Assembly (NCBI GenBank): GCA_000442125.1
Contig: KE546966.1
Coordinates: 272,969 to 336,968 of the forward strand
Reading direction: 5' to 3'
Length of the DNA stretch: 64,000 nt
Origin: Opeltia flavorubescens
Taxonomy: Eukaryota; Ascomycota; Lecanoromycetes; Teloschistales; Teloschistaceae
Shown here: positions 31,450-45,368 of the stretch, piece by piece
Numbering within the stretch: position 1 is the stretch's first letter
How the letters are laid out: every line of letters begins with the position of its first letter
Made by a program: the position numbers and the translations under genes
Notes under the pieces: generated by a model
Databases searched by the model: none
What the model saw: the letters and a program-made list of their open reading frames with translations, nothing else
What the model was told of the DNA's origin: nothing

Positions 31450-32345
31450 CTTGAGTGGTCGTCCCTTCCACTTGGTGCCACCTCAGCTTATAATCACCAA
31501 AAGCAGAAGCGCAAGATGGAAGCTTGAGAAGGCTGCACATGAAGTATGGGTTTCTAATGTGGAAGGCGGAACACCAGCCCCGACACCAATCATACATTCT
31601 CGAGGCTAGGCAAGATTACGGTTTTCAAAGCGGATTCATTGGACCGTCTAGTCTATCTGGCTTTCACATCCATGTATGTAAGGGAAAATTCATTGAGAAT
31701 CGGCAAAGAATTTGGAACAGGATCTATAACTTCGGCGTTTTTCTTATTCTACGCCATCCGCATTCATCGGTATTGCATTTTTAACCGTTTATCAGGATTC
31801 CTCATGTTCAGATAGAATGTAGAATGTTTAAAAATTAAAGAAATAGGCATGGCTGCGATACCGTGAGCTTCGCTTCGCTTCATTACTCAAATCGTCGTAT
31901 CCTAAATTGCAGCTGCAGGTGGCTTGATCGATGAATTGAATGGTTTAGGACGCTCAGTCACCCTGTCATAAATTTCTAGATCAAAGTGTTTGTGATTGAT
32001 GTCTCGTTATCAAGTGGCTAAACCTCGGTTCAATTGCGTCATCAGGCAGCGGTAAAGCGTCAACAGGGGCACCGTTCTTCATCCTTCCTCCTTCTTACAT
32101 CTACCTTCCCGTAGCTGGTTCCTGACTTGTTAGTTCTGCGTCACAGCTCATATTAAGCTCGTCGAATTAAGGGTGAATTCAACTTATTTTGCCCTCAAGT
32201 CTCGATATATATCTCCATCTTTGCTCTCGGTGTATCCGGCAAAACTCCATATGCCTTGTTAATTCGCCCGTCCCAAGAGAGGAATCATCCGTACGCGCCA
32301 ACTTACCTCGATGCTACGTCACTAGCGGAGGGTTTTTCATACAGA
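31450..32345. other. Intergenic, no supported gene
   Basis: About 0.9 kb. A frame at 31524-31784 lacks any recognisable feature. The last 300 bases are the promoter of the PPPDE-thioredoxin gene. Confidence 0.4.
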
Positions 32346-34292
32346 ATGGAAGTCGAGCTGTATGTCTACGATCTCTCTCGAGTACATTCTCCCTCCGTGT
32401 CGACCTCAACCTCGCACTATGATTGCTAATGGTTTTATGTCTAGGGTCTTGCGCGACAAGTAGGAATCCTCAATCCTTTTGAACACCACTCGCTTACCAC
32501 CAACAGATGTCGCAATCCTTCCTCGGTGTTCAAATCGATGCGGTATACCACACAGCCTTAGTATTTGGCGGAATAGAATATTTCTTTGGAGCTGGAATAC
32601 AGCAAACTTATCCTGGGGCTACGCACCATGGCCGGCCGATGAGTGTTATTCCAATGGGAAAGACTGATTTGCCCCTGGAAATCATCCTTGAGTACCTCGA
32701 CTCATTAAGAAGTGTCTATACAGCCGAAGTAGGTTACGGAACGATCTGGCGCCAAGAGCAAAATTAATCCGATTCAGTCATATGATCTTTTCTTACACAA
32801 TTGCAATAATTTTACCAATGATTTTGCCATGTTCCTTCTAGGAAAAGGGATACCCGACCATATAACCTCGTTGCCCCAAACGGTCCTAAACACCCCCTTT
32901 GGCCAGATGCTAAGGCCCCAAATTGACAGTGCAATGCGAGGTATGACGCAGGCCCCTGTTGCGCCATCCGCAATTCCCCCTCAATCAAGACCGAACACCA
33001 CAGCGGGCACCGCGCCTAACATGCCACCAGCAACCGCTAGCAGTTCAAATGGTAGCATGAATACCAATGGCAACGGCATTAACTTTCCAACAGGAAAAGT
33101 TCACTATGCAACAACTCTGAAGAAATTAGACTCTCTTCTTACGTCTGCAAAAGACTCATGTGCAGTGATCTTCTTCACCTCAGCAACTTGTCCTCCGTGC
33201 AAAATTGTCTATCCAGCATATGACGAGCTGGCAGCCGAGGCGGGTGATAAAGCAGTCTTAATCAAGGTTGATCTCAGTGAAGCGTACGAGATTGGGTCGC
33301 GGTATCAAGTTCGTGCTACACCCACCTTCATGAGCTTCCTGAAAGGGGTCAAGGAGAACGAGTGGGTTGGGGCCAGTGAGGGTCAGCTCCGGGGAAACGT
33401 AAGGATGCTAATACAGATGGCTCATCCTCCCCACCCACACACCAATCTCAGGTTGCGAACCCTCCAGCGCCGACATAAAACAGTCACATACGCAAAGATC
33501 CCTCCTCTTGACAAGTTGATTGCAAAGCTGGGCTCACGAAGCAACGAATCTGCGATTGTTGCTTTGAAAGACTTTATCCGTGCTCGTGAGGTTTCAGGCG
33601 CTTCTGACGCTCCATTACCTTCACTTCCTACCATCGATGCTTTCATTGTCCAGTGCATTGGCACTGATCCACCCGAGTCACTATTTCCTCTCGTCGATTT
33701 GTTTCGATGTGCGCTGGTGGATCCTCGGGTAAGCGGCTACCTTGCGGCTGAACGCTCTCGCTCTACGATTGTCACGATTCTCTCGAAACCTTCGGCGCTT
33801 GGCACAACTTGTCCCTATAGCCTGCGTATTGTCACGCTTCAACTAGCCTGCAATCTCTTCACATCTTCGATTCTCGCCACTCAGCTGCTTCGAGAAACAG
33901 ATCTCTGCACGCCTCTGCTACAGCTTATTACATCCTCTCTCTTAGACACCGCACATGCGCCAGTACGAGTAGCCGCAGCATCACTGGCTTTCAACATGGC
34001 GGCCATCAATCATCTGCAACGTCTTGACGAGAAGGAAGATCTGATAGCAGAGTCTTTTCAGGTTGAATTAATGGCTAGTCTTTTGGAGACAATCTCGAAC
34101 GAAAACGAGAATAAGGACAGTGTAAGAGGCTTGCTCACTGCCATTGGCCTTTTGGCATATGGTGGCCCGAGGGGCGGCGAAGTCCAGGAACTTTGCAACG
34201 CGTTAGGCGCTAAGGAGACAGTATGTTCTAAGGAGTCATTCAACGATGATTTGAAGGATCTGGTGAAAGAGGTGGAGCAAGTGCTAGCATAA
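32346..34292 (+). CDS. PPPDE (DeSI-type) peptidase - thioredoxin - PUL domain fusion
   Basis: Four exons: 32346-32381, 32445-32459 (a 15-base exon, GLARQ), 32507-32728 and 32778-34292, 595 aa. The N-terminal PPPDE domain (residues 1 to about 145) begins MEVELYVYDLSR and has the cysteine-protease dyad His32 (VYHTALVFGG) and Cys100 (LHNCNNFTNDF), as in DeSI deubiquitinase/desumoylase-like enzymes. A Ser/Pro/Asn linker leads to a thioredoxin domain (about 195-310) with active site CPPC (229-232) and the cis-Pro segment RATPTFMSF. The C-terminal 270 residues are helical repeats resembling the PUL domain, which in Ufd3/PLAA binds Cdc48/p97. This three-part architecture is known in fungi. Likely role: ubiquitin/SUMO-linked protein quality control with redox input; substrates unknown. 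Confidence 0.88.
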
Positions 34293-34697
34293 TTGAGCGT
34301 GGTTTGCCCTATTCAGAGATTGGACATAGATCATAGAATGGTTAGATTTAAGATATTTCACAACACGAAGCCAATATTTAGAATTACTAAGATGTGCTTT
34401 CAAACTACAACAAGGGTCCTATGGATGCAAGTTCTTGTGATCAAGTGATTGGCTGGTGGGAGGGATATCGCTTCGCAAATAAGGGGGTGGCGAAGAAAGG
34501 GGCAAGAAAATCGATAAGGGCTAAGACCGATTAGGGTATCCAACTTCGATCTCAGGCGCCAGTTCAACTTTTTTGCCAATGCACCGAGGGATCTGCCTGT
34601 CCTTCTTTCCAATCTTTCTTTCCTTCTCAATCATTGCAGTTGATGAGATCAAGTCCCTCACCGCCCCTGTCACGACCGCTCCCTTCCTGGTTTTCTT
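34293..34697. other. Intergenic, GDA1 promoter
   Basis: Short gap between two genes in the same direction. No gene seen. Confidence 0.4.
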
Positions 34698-36560
34698 ATG
34701 TCAACAGGAGTCGACGCCGGAAGACGTCCTAGTTTGTGGTCCTACATCAGCTTCACATCCTCGCCCCGCAAGAGATCAGTCTCGCTACCCAAGCCTAACA
34801 ATAATCACGGAAGAGGGTCGTATGCAAAGGTGAACAGGTATCGAAATAGCGGCTGGAGTACCGCATCATCAGACACCGTGGAGAACAACAGGGAATCGTG
34901 GATGACGGGGGGTCAAAGGTCAAGGTTGCTGAAGACTGGTGGGATAATTGCGTTTGTGGTATTTTTGTTGTATCTGTTTGCGCCAAGTAATACAGCGGAT
35001 GGAGTCAAGGATTTGGTAAAAGGTACAGCGCTTGCTTTTTCCAATAATTCAGTGCTAATTCGGTCGCCAGGTCGGCCTCCTTCTGGCGGTGTTTCTGGAG
35101 GGATCGATCCCGTTCTGGGGAAGACGAAATGCACGAAGTCTAGTTCATCAGACAAACCTTTAATTCAGTATGCGATAATGATTGATGCCGGCAGCACCGG
35201 CTCTCGAATCCATGTCTACCGTTTCAACAATTGCGGCGCTACTCCGGAGCTTGAGCATGAAGAGTTCAAGATGACAGAGAAGAAGGAGGGAGGCTCGGGT
35301 TTGAGCTCATACAAGGAGGACGCTGAAGGTGCTGCAAAGAGCTTGGATGTTCTCATGGATGTCGCATTGCAAACGGTTCCGGAAAAGCTGCAGGGCTGTT
35401 CTCCAGTCGCAGTCAAAGCGACTGCAGGACTCCGAAAATTAGGCGATGAACTGAGTAAAAAGATCCTAGCAGCCGTGCGGACGCGCCTAGAGACCAAATA
35501 CCCCTTCCCCGTCGTCTCCGACGAATTGGGCGGTGTCCAAGTCATGGAGGGCAAGGACGAAGGCGTCTACGCCTGGATCACCACAAACTACCTCCTTGGA
35601 AAAATCGGAGGCCCGGACAAAAGCCCCACAGCCGCCGTCTTCGACCTCGGCGGTGGATCCACACAAATCGTCTTCGAACCCACCTTCAAAAGCCCCTCAA
35701 AGGGCATGCCCGAAACCCTCGCAGAAGGCGACCATAAATATAAGTTAAAATTCGGCGGCCGTGACTTCAACCTCTACCAGCACTCCCATCTCGGCTACGG
35801 CCTGATGGAAGCCCGCCGCGCAATCCACAAAGCCGTCGTGAAAACCAAACGTGACGCCTCGACCGAAAATCCAAACTGGATAAAAGAAGATATCTCCAAC
35901 CCTTGCATCACACCCGGTATGAAACGTCTCGTAAACGTCACCCTGGACGACGGCACCGAATACATGAATTTGAATATGGTCGGCCCCCCCTCCAGCACAG
36001 CGGCGCAATGCCGCGGTCTCGCAGAGAAGATCCTCGAGAAAGACGCCGCATGCAGCCTCGCCCCCTGCTCCTTCCGAGGCGTGCACCAGCCCTCCCTGGA
36101 AAAAACCTTCGCATCAGAGGACGTATACATATTCTCCTACTTCTACGACCGGACCCAACCACTCGGCATGCCTGAATCATTCTCAATCCGAGAATTACGT
36201 GACACTACGGCGAAAGTCTGTGAGGGGGAGACAGGATGGGCAATTTTCGAAGGTGTGGAGGGAGCGTTGGGGGAGTTGAGGGGGAGGCCGGAGTACTGTT
36301 TGGATTTGAACTTCATGATGGCGTTGCTGCATACGGGGTATGAGATGCCGATTGGGCGGGAGGTGAGGATTGCGAAGAAGATTGCGGGGAATGAGTTGGG
36401 GTGGTGTTTGGGTGCTAGGTGAGTCCTTTTTCTATACCAATTTCCTTGGATAATGGCTATATTTCACTGGGTTTTCTTTGGCTAATGGAATTGATGCAGT
36501 TTACCACTACTGAGTCAGGATTCGGGGTGGAAGTGCAAGGTTAAGGAGGTTGGGAGATGA
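34698..36560 (+). CDS. GDA1: Golgi guanosine-diphosphatase Gda1 (GDA1/CD39 family)
   Basis: Hydrolyses GDP (and UDP) to the monophosphate in the Golgi lumen, allowing GMP/GDP-sugar exchange needed for mannosylation. Two exons: 34698-36418 and 36500-36560 (intron GTGAGT..ATGCAG), 593 aa. Type II membrane topology: about 80 basic cytosolic residues, then one membrane segment (GGIIAFVVFLLYLFAPS) and a luminal catalytic domain. Apyrase-conserved regions are visible: DAGSTGSRIHVYRF (ACR1), KATAGLR (ACR2) and FDLGGGSTQIVFEP (ACR4). The C terminus LLSQDSGWKCKVKEVG comes from the second exon. Length and order are normal for the family. Confidence 0.93.
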
Positions 36561-36834
36561 GGGATCTGAGCATTTTGCATGGAGCTATTTTGTGTAAGAT
36601 TATGACGTGAGAAGGAAGATCTCGAGGAATTCAATCTCGTTGACTAGAACCAATTCCAATAATGAATTTCAATTCCAGCAATTCGGGATCTGCAAGAAGG
36701 GTATCTCTATCTACATCTTCGCAGCAGAAAGCAAAGCAAAGCAAGCAAAGCAAATCAGCTATGCACAATCTCGCCACCGCCCTCTTCCCAAACGCCCAGC
36801 TCCCTGCAGCATCGCCAGCCAATATCATACTCCA

Positions 36835-37725
36835 CTACAAAACTTCAATCCCCACCCTCCTCCTCTTCCTCTCCCTCGCCTCAGGCGTCATCCCCCCTCT
36901 CTCCAGCCCCAACAATCTCCCTAACACACCTCCCTCCCCCTCCTCCTCCTTCACCACAATACTAGCTCTATCCACCGATCTCTCCCTCTTGATCCTCACC
37001 TCCTTCCTGGGCGCCTGCTCCTCCAAAACCCCAAGCCCGAGATCCATTTCTATATACTCCCCTTCAACCTGATTTTCAATATCCCTTTCATGGATTCTGC
37101 CAGCTTGGCGCTCTTGCTCTAGTTTGTCATTCGAGGCGCGGAGAGCGGGGAGGAGGGTTGAGACGCGGGCGTGCAGGGGGGAAGGGGCGAGGAGTTGTGT
37201 CCTGTTATGTCGATGGTGGTGGTGGTTGGTATTTGCATCGGAAGAGGAGGAGGATGATGATGATGAGGAAGAAGTGTCCGATATCGAAGATATGGAAGAT
37301 ACATTCGAGGAGCTCGTAGATGGGGAGTTTAATTGCCTGGCGAAAGCAACAAGAGCTCTGCTGTGCGTATCGTGGAGATGCAGATTTTGATGCGTGAGGC
37401 GGCGGGGCGGTAATGGCGGAAGAGAAGAAATATTATCATCGTCTTCCGAGCTAGAGTCTGAGTCCAAGTCGGAATCTGAGCTAGAGACTGAGGATGAAGT
37501 GGATGTTTCGGAGGAGAGGGAAGCTTCTAGGGTGGAGGAACTGGTTTGAGTTTCTGAGGAGCTGGCGGAGAGGGTTCTTCGATGGGGGCGTCGTCGCTGC
37601 CGGGTCTTGGAAGAGGAAGAAGATGAGGAGGTAGAGGATGAGGAATTTCGGTTGAGGGAGGTTCGTTTTTTGCATAAGGCTTCTGCAGCGAGCAGACCTA
37701 CTGCGGTGGAGATGAGGGTGTCCAT
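36835..37725 (-). CDS. Serine-rich, acidic/basic low-complexity protein
   Basis: Single exon, 296 aa. I do not recognise a folded domain. It opens MDTLISTAVGLLAAEALCKK, a short conserved-looking helix, followed by long Ser runs (two tracts of 7-12 Ser), an Arg-rich patch, an acidic Ser/Asp/Glu tract and a His run. The C-terminal third is charged and helical and ends with a basic KRRRVG segment that could be a nuclear localisation signal. Low-complexity composition means that the exact borders are uncertain. A 270 bp convergent gap separates it from GDA1. Function unknown. Confidence 0.6.
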   Translation of the reverse strand: MDTLISTAVGLLAAEALCKKRTSLNRNSSSSTSSSSSSSKTRQRRRPHRRTLSASSSETQTSSSTLEASLSSETSTSSSVSSSDSDLDSDSSSEDDDNISSLPPLPPRRLTHQNLHLHDTHSRALVAFARQLNSPSTSSSNVSSISSISDTSSSSSSSSSSSDANTNHHHHRHNRTQLLAPSPLHARVSTLLPALRASNDKLEQERQAGRIHERDIENQVEGEYIEMDLGLGVLEEQAPRKEVRIKRERSVDRASIVVKEEEGEGGVLGRLLGLERGGMTPEARERKRRRVGIEVL

Positions 37726-38716
37726 TGTAGGGGGGATTTTACGAGGGTTGCAGGCAGCTTACTCAAAGTATTGTCACGTGTAGGAGGGAAACCTGAGTTT
37801 TTTGTCTTCTGACCGCCAATTGTTTTGTGGCCTTTTGTTTCTTGGCATTTAGACAGAAGCTCAGCTTTATGATTACTTGCATTAGCGCTACGCCTCGGCA
37901 GCGGGAGATCGTCGCGGCGCAGCGACCAATGACATGTGTTTCCGCGCTCTCTGAGGAATGTGCATGCGGCTGAGTGGATTTGAAACGACAGCACGATAGA
38001 AAGGACAGGATGTCGTTGTCAACACATGGAAGGTTATTGACCACGGCAGAGAGGACTGGTAAAGGCTGATACCAAATATTTGAGAGTTGTGAGGCATCAA
38101 GTAGGTTACTTCCCGGGAATTACAACATGTTTCATTCGTCGACTGTCTAGCCTTTTTGATTTATGTTGATTCTCGAAGATTTCTCCATGCAAATCCGGAA
38201 AAATCCTTATACTGTCTCTGTTGTCACATGTTAATCCGTACTTGCTGCATCGCCATACTCAAGGAGGACCTGAGCACACACTAGATAGAGCATTCAGCTG
38301 ATTATCTGCTAGGTATCGTCTTCAGTTGAGTACATCAAGAAGCATCAAGTGAGTCTTCAAATTATGTTTGAAACATCACAGTAAATGTGACGTGCTGGCT
38401 TGCTTTGGGGCTTGTGATCAACCCCTAAGTTTTCTGATAATAGGATTAGTGTCTGATCATTGACCTTATGGCACCTGAGTAGGACCCTATTATAGTCTGT
38501 AGACCATTTCATTGTGCTGTTGCTTTTGAAGCTATTGTAATCTTGTAGTCCCAGCCACTGCCTCTTACATAGAGGCCATTCTATTCGAATCCTTCCATTC
38601 TCACTTCATCTATCTTGCATCTTCTCCCACCACATCTCAATTTCACCAACGCTGCCGCATCAAGTGACTTATTTCCCTGTTTCATAATTCCATCAACCTT
38701 CATAATCAATATCAAT
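37726..38716. promoter_or_regulatory. Divergent intergenic region
   Basis: About 1 kb between the Ser-rich gene (minus) and the eIF4E-like gene (plus). I see no gene; a pyrimidine-rich segment just before the right gene (about 38590-38700) probably lies in its 5' UTR. Confidence 0.4.
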
Positions 38717-39704
38717 ATGTCTGTCACCATTGCGGTTTCTAACGAACTTCAAAAGGGTGCTGCTGGACGGCCCCTCCTATCATCCCTCTTCGCATACGCA
38801 ACCATGTCTTCACCTCAACAAACCGCCCCTCGTCTTCAAATCAACGGACTCACCAGCATCTCCGAGAATGCCTCTCCTTCAACCACCACTCCAACCGACC
38901 GTAGCGCCATGCGCCTCAACATGCTCCGCAAAATCCGCCCGCCTCCTTTCCGCTATGCCTGGACATTCTATCACGAGAAGAATCTTCCTGCTCCCGACAC
39001 CACCTCGACAACCTCCACCAACGCCTACGAAGAGCGTCTCACGATGATGTTGGAGAATATCATCACGATCAAAACCTTTTGGGAACTCCTGAACCAGTTC
39101 CCGCTTCAAATCCTCAAGATGAAAGACTCCATCCACTTTTTCAAGCGTGGGGTTCGCCCCGTCTGGGAAGATCCTCGAAATGTAGAAGGCGGCGCTTGGA
39201 CCTTTCGTGTCAGCAAGACCGTGAGTGGGGAATTTTGGCAGGAAGTATTGTTGCTGGCTGTAGGGGAGCAGTTCAGTGAGGTGATTGGGAAGGGTACGTC
39301 GTCCACTCACATTCCCTGTACTCCAGCCCAGTACTAATCTCTTCATCATAGGAGACGACCTCTGCGGTCTCTCCCTATCCCGCCGCTTTAATTCAGACCT
39401 GATCACCATCTGGAACCGTCGCGCCAACGACCAGGCCTCCATCGACGGCATCAGAGACGTCGTGCTCGCTCAGCTGTCTCCGAACCTGAAGCCGAAAGAA
39501 GCGAGCTTCTATTACAAGAAACACTCGGAGCACAAGGGATTTTCGGAGATTGTGGCTGCGGCGAAGAAGAATAGTGGAGGTGAGGGTGATGGGAAGCCGG
39601 TGGATGAGGTGGCTAAGGTAGAGGATGCGGAGGCAGAGAAGATTATGGTGAAGGAGGCGGAGGAGGAGGGTGTTAAGGTTGAGGAAGTTGCGAAGACTAA
39701 ATAG
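38717..39704 (+). CDS. eIF4E-family cap-binding protein (eIF4E2/4EHP-like)
   Basis: Binds the mRNA 5' cap in translation initiation or repression. Two exons, 38717-39293 and 39352-39704, 309 aa; the intron has a GTACGT donor and keeps frame. The first ATG is at 38717; an ATG in a stronger context at 38804 (MSSPQQTAP) is an alternative. The core includes YAWTFYHEKN, TIKTFWELLNQFP, FFKRGVRPVWEDPRNVEGG and the WNRRANDQ block, matching the eIF4E fold with its cap-stacking Trp positions; the first stacking position (WxxYHxK type) is phrased as in the eIF4E2 class. The C-terminal about 60 residues are Glu/Lys/Val-rich low complexity, unusual for canonical eIF4E. Probably the second eIF4E-type gene of the genome. 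Confidence 0.85.
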
Positions 39705-40135
39705 TTGCTTATTGTCATTGTGATTGTGTGGATGTGGTGTTCGATTGTGTTGAGCATTCAGGGCGTTGTTATTGGTCAGGATAGGCAGATGCAGACAAGA
39801 AGCAGTCTGGATGATACGTTATTTCAAACAATTTCATCGTAGCTGTACGTTATGATTGTTGACCTTCTTCACTTTTCCTCGTCGGTTATGCTATCAAATG
39901 GGGGCTTGGCCGATCCAGCAACCAAAGGGCTTCCCTGGTTGGCGCGAATGATATTGAGAAGTGGCACGAGCACTCAAGGGTGGTGTATTGATCCAGCACG
40001 ACACTTCTACTCGAGGTTCACGTGTCACTAATCAAGGCAAATGGAGAACAATACATCATAATGGTCGTCATCGTAAGATTTCCAACTCTCGTACATGATA
40101 TCCTTCCAATTGGCCTAACATAGCTGTGCCAAATC
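39705..40135. other. Convergent intergenic region
   Basis: Space between two converging genes. No gene seen. Confidence 0.4.
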
Positions 40136-41193
40136 CTACTCATTCTTATACTTATCGCCAGTACCGCGTTTCACAGCAGGACGCTCGGCAATCCGATCGA
40201 TCCACTTGAGCAAATGCGGGAAAGGTTTCATCTCCTCCTCCGTGAACCCCGTAAACGACCAGCCCTTCACCCAAGGCCAAGTACCAATGTCTGCGACAGA
40301 ATACTTCCCTTTCCCATTGCCAGCTAGGTAGTCCCTCGGCTCCCCCGTGTACTTGCCCGACAGCCTGATCTCGAGGACACCGTATACACGAAGAGTTTCG
40401 TTCTTGAAGCGCTCAATGGCGTCTAGGGGCAAAGAGTGAGAATTGCACGTGACATAATAGTAGAGCCTGGTAGCTGGTCCCTCTTCTCACTTACAAGGGA
40501 TTTTCTCCTTTGCAGCTTTGGAGAAATGGTTCACTTGGCCTTGGTATGGAGCGCCTGAACCGTGCCAGAAGAACAGCCATTGGAGAGCTTCGTTGCGCTC
40601 TACTTCGTCTTTGAAGCCGAAGACGTCGTTCTTGTCGGCAAATTTGAGCAGGTAGAGAAGCTCTGCGCTGGTCTCCATGACTGGAACAGGAGGATCTTGG
40701 GTGTTGTCGACGATGACAGGAATGCGGCCTGGTTGTCGTCAGACATTGACGTGATATTGGGAAAGTCGGAAATACCATTGGGATTGAGTCTCAAAAACCA
40801 GTCTTTCTTTTGCTCATTGGTCATGATATTTCTTCATTGCGTTTAGCTACCGTCGAGGTCGTGGAAGTATACGGCTATAAACATACATCTTGGTCATTGT
40901 CCATTCAGTGCCGTAGATATCCTTGAGCTCTTCAAGCATGATCTGGACTTTTTGTCCATTTGGGGTACTCTGGGTAATGAGATGAAGACCCTGGTTCGTT
41001 GCTATCAGTATCTGATGCCACGAGCCCTAAGATGGGATTCCAGATGATGTACCTTAGCGTTCTTCACCTCAGCAGGGGTCGAGTCCTCGTAGAGATGGTG
41101 CGACATCTTGGGTATTATGGACAGATTCCGAGATTGTGGTCGAGCAATGAAGTGTCGTGTCAATTGTGATGATCTCTGAATCGCTCTGTACAT
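40136..41193 (-). CDS. Glutathione S-transferase, Ure2/GTE-like class
   Basis: Conjugates or reduces with glutathione. Five exons: 41193-41053, 40990-40887, 40831-40776, 40728-40495 and 40422-40136, 273 aa; all four introns are GT-AG and phases agree. The thioredoxin-like N-terminal domain contains TPNGQKVQIMLEEL and NPNGRIPVIVD (the cis-Pro glutathione-binding segment), then METSAELLYLL. The all-helical C-terminal domain has YSVADIGTWPW, the conserved S/N-capping Asp motif of GSTs. This Asn/Gly-rich NPNGR wording is typical of Ure2-like enzymes. The first 30 residues are Arg/Ser-rich without acidic residues and could be a mitochondrial presequence; starting at the internal ATG (41106, MSHHLYED) would give a cytosolic form. 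Confidence 0.88.
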
Positions 41194-42263
41194 ACAAAAG
41201 GATTGCTGTAGGTACGGATGCAGCGGAGAGGATTAGGCAGACTTGTGCAGAGTGTTGACGTTTGGATTGATAATCCAAAGGGTCGACGTCATCGTTCGTC
41301 CGTCCCCGCTCTGTGCTGACAATATCGATTGCGAACTTTGACTACTGCAGGTACCCGCTTCGGATTCCGGGTTCTCAATTCGGCCGAGCAAGCTCTTGGT
41401 CGATTATATTATTAGTCGGCTCTGATTTTCGCTTTATAGCTGAGATTTTGCATTGTGTATTCGCGTGGAACACTCTTCTATCAGTGCATCCGTAGACCGG
41501 GTTGGTAGCTCAGACGTCTTACCACAGATGATCTCTACCTGAAGAGAATCCTAGTCAACGATTTCCTGGTAGTCACTGCTGTCCACATCGTCAACCGTCC
41601 ATGAATTCGGTCAATCCTGTTCTGAAGATACCTCGCAAGTCGGACGATGGGGAGGAGATCTTGTTGCTTATCCATTGATTTTTGCAGGCTATGGAGGCTC
41701 CACACCTATAGAATAATAGGGCAGTGGCAATCCAGGATCCGTAGACACTTAGTATGGGTTGTTGATGCTGGTCGAGTGCTGAGACGGTGGACAGGCATCC
41801 TCCGCTAGCATATGATGATGTCTGTCATTCATGTCCTTTCATTACACATAACATGGCTGAACGAAGCAATGAGGACCATCGACCTCTCCAGAAAAAGCGT
41901 CTTCAATGTAAACTTTGATTTCTGATGAGCCACTACTTATCAGTAAATTGCGTTGATAGTGTAGGAGAGCCATCGCGCTTCAAAACCTATGAACTGGGGA
42001 ACTACAAAGATAAGAGAGCATGAACGCGTAGCAACGGAAAAGGCATATATCTTAATCAGATAATCAAAAGCGTATAATGCATAGGGCCAAAACGCTGCCA
42101 CACCTATGAACGATTAGAAGAAAATCCTACGTCGATCCATCGCCGGCGTCGCCAAGCACATATCCCAGCCCGCCTCTCCTTCCCCTCCACACAACGATAA
42201 ACGTCATCGACACCTTCCTTCCTCCTCCTCATTCCTCACATCCACATCCACAACCTCACAACA
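41194..42263. promoter_or_regulatory. Divergent intergenic region
   Basis: About 1.1 kb between the GST (minus) and EF-hand (plus) genes. I see no gene in it. Confidence 0.4.
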
Positions 42264-42978
42264 ATGGTATGTCCCTCCAAACCCCCCTCTTCACCAACAC
42301 TAACATCTCCCCTCACAGCCCCGCCCCTCAAAACGTCCCCTCCCCACCCCCTCCTCAACCGCCACAAAACCCACCCCTCCCTCCGCCCTCGCGCGCCAGC
42401 ACAAAATCTCCGCCTCCACCGAACGCGACATCCAAACTGCATTCCTCCACTTCGCCGTCCCCTCCTCTCCCTCTCCCTCCTCCTCACCTCAAAACCCCTC
42501 AATCCATCACCAAAACCCCAACCCCGAAGCCCACCTCCTCCCCTCAGACGCTCTAAAACCCGCCCTCCACGCCCTCGGCATCCCGCCCCTAAAAAAGCGC
42601 GAGCTAACCGCCCTCCTCGACGCCGCCGACCCAGACGATAGTGGAGAAATCACCTACGCTGCATTCCTAGGCGTAGCAGCCTTGAAACTCTCATCGCGGG
42701 ATGAAGGCGATAAGGAGGGGGAGATTGATGAGGCTTTTGCGCTTTTTCTTGGGGAGGGGCGAGGTGGTGGAGACCCCACCCTAAGGGAAAGGGGAGAGGA
42801 AGAGGAGGTCATTACGATGAAGACATTGAAGAGGGTTGCGGAGGTGTTGAAGGAGGATGTTGATGAGCGGGTTCTACGGGATATGATATTGGAGGCGAAC
42901 GGGGGGAGGGGGGTTAGGCAGGGGGTAGGGAGGGAGGAATTTGGGGAGGTTATGAGGAGGGCGGGGGTTTTGCGGTAG
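42264..42978 (+). CDS. EF-hand protein, centrin/calmodulin-like
   Basis: The start codon alone forms exon 1 (42264-42266, ATG followed directly by GTATGT); exon 2 is 42319-42978, 220 aa. A basic, Pro/Ser/Thr-rich N terminus (about 28 residues) is followed by KISASTERDIQTAFLHFAV, an EF-hand helix pair with a long insert, then LLDAADPDDSGEITYAAFLG, a clear EF-hand loop, and a third and fourth degenerate hand (IDEAFALFLG; TMKTLKRVAEVLKE; REEFGEVMRRAG). Only one loop has the canonical D-x-D-x-S-G spacing, and its twelfth position is Ala, so calcium binding may be weak. The layout resembles centrin-like proteins; two other frames of exon 2 give only Pro-rich shadows. Confidence 0.75.
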
Positions 42979-43288
42979 TTGGTAGGGGAATACTATAAAT
43001 GTTTTTGATGGAAAATTGTTTCGGGCAATGTTGATCTAGGAGCTGGTTTATAGGGGTTTGAGTTTCGGGTCATGGGCAACATGTGGTGCAGGACAACTGG
43101 TATATGTATCGAACTGGACAAGCACGAGATGTTTCAGTTTGAGACGTTCTTGAAGAAAATCCATTCTTATGCACGTCTATCCCTAGATGAATCTCATGGC
43201 AAGACCGAATCCAACCTAAGAAGGAGCCTCTCTATCGCCTTGGAAATAACCCGACTGTTTGTTTGAGAGTACGACAATGAGCAACCCT
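42979..43288. other. Convergent intergenic region
   Basis: Gap between two converging genes. A short frame crossing 43072-43266 has no support as a gene. Confidence 0.4.

Positions 43289-45368
<2,080 letters not shown>

Noticed and set aside
35745-36130. Antisense frames of more than 100 codons in GDA1
   Set aside because: They overlap conserved GDA1 coding sequence on the other strand and show no features of their own.
42264-42641. Proline-rich plus-strand frames over the EF-hand gene
   Set aside because: They are out-of-frame readings of exon 2; only the frame with the D-x-D-x-S-G loop gives a recognisable protein.
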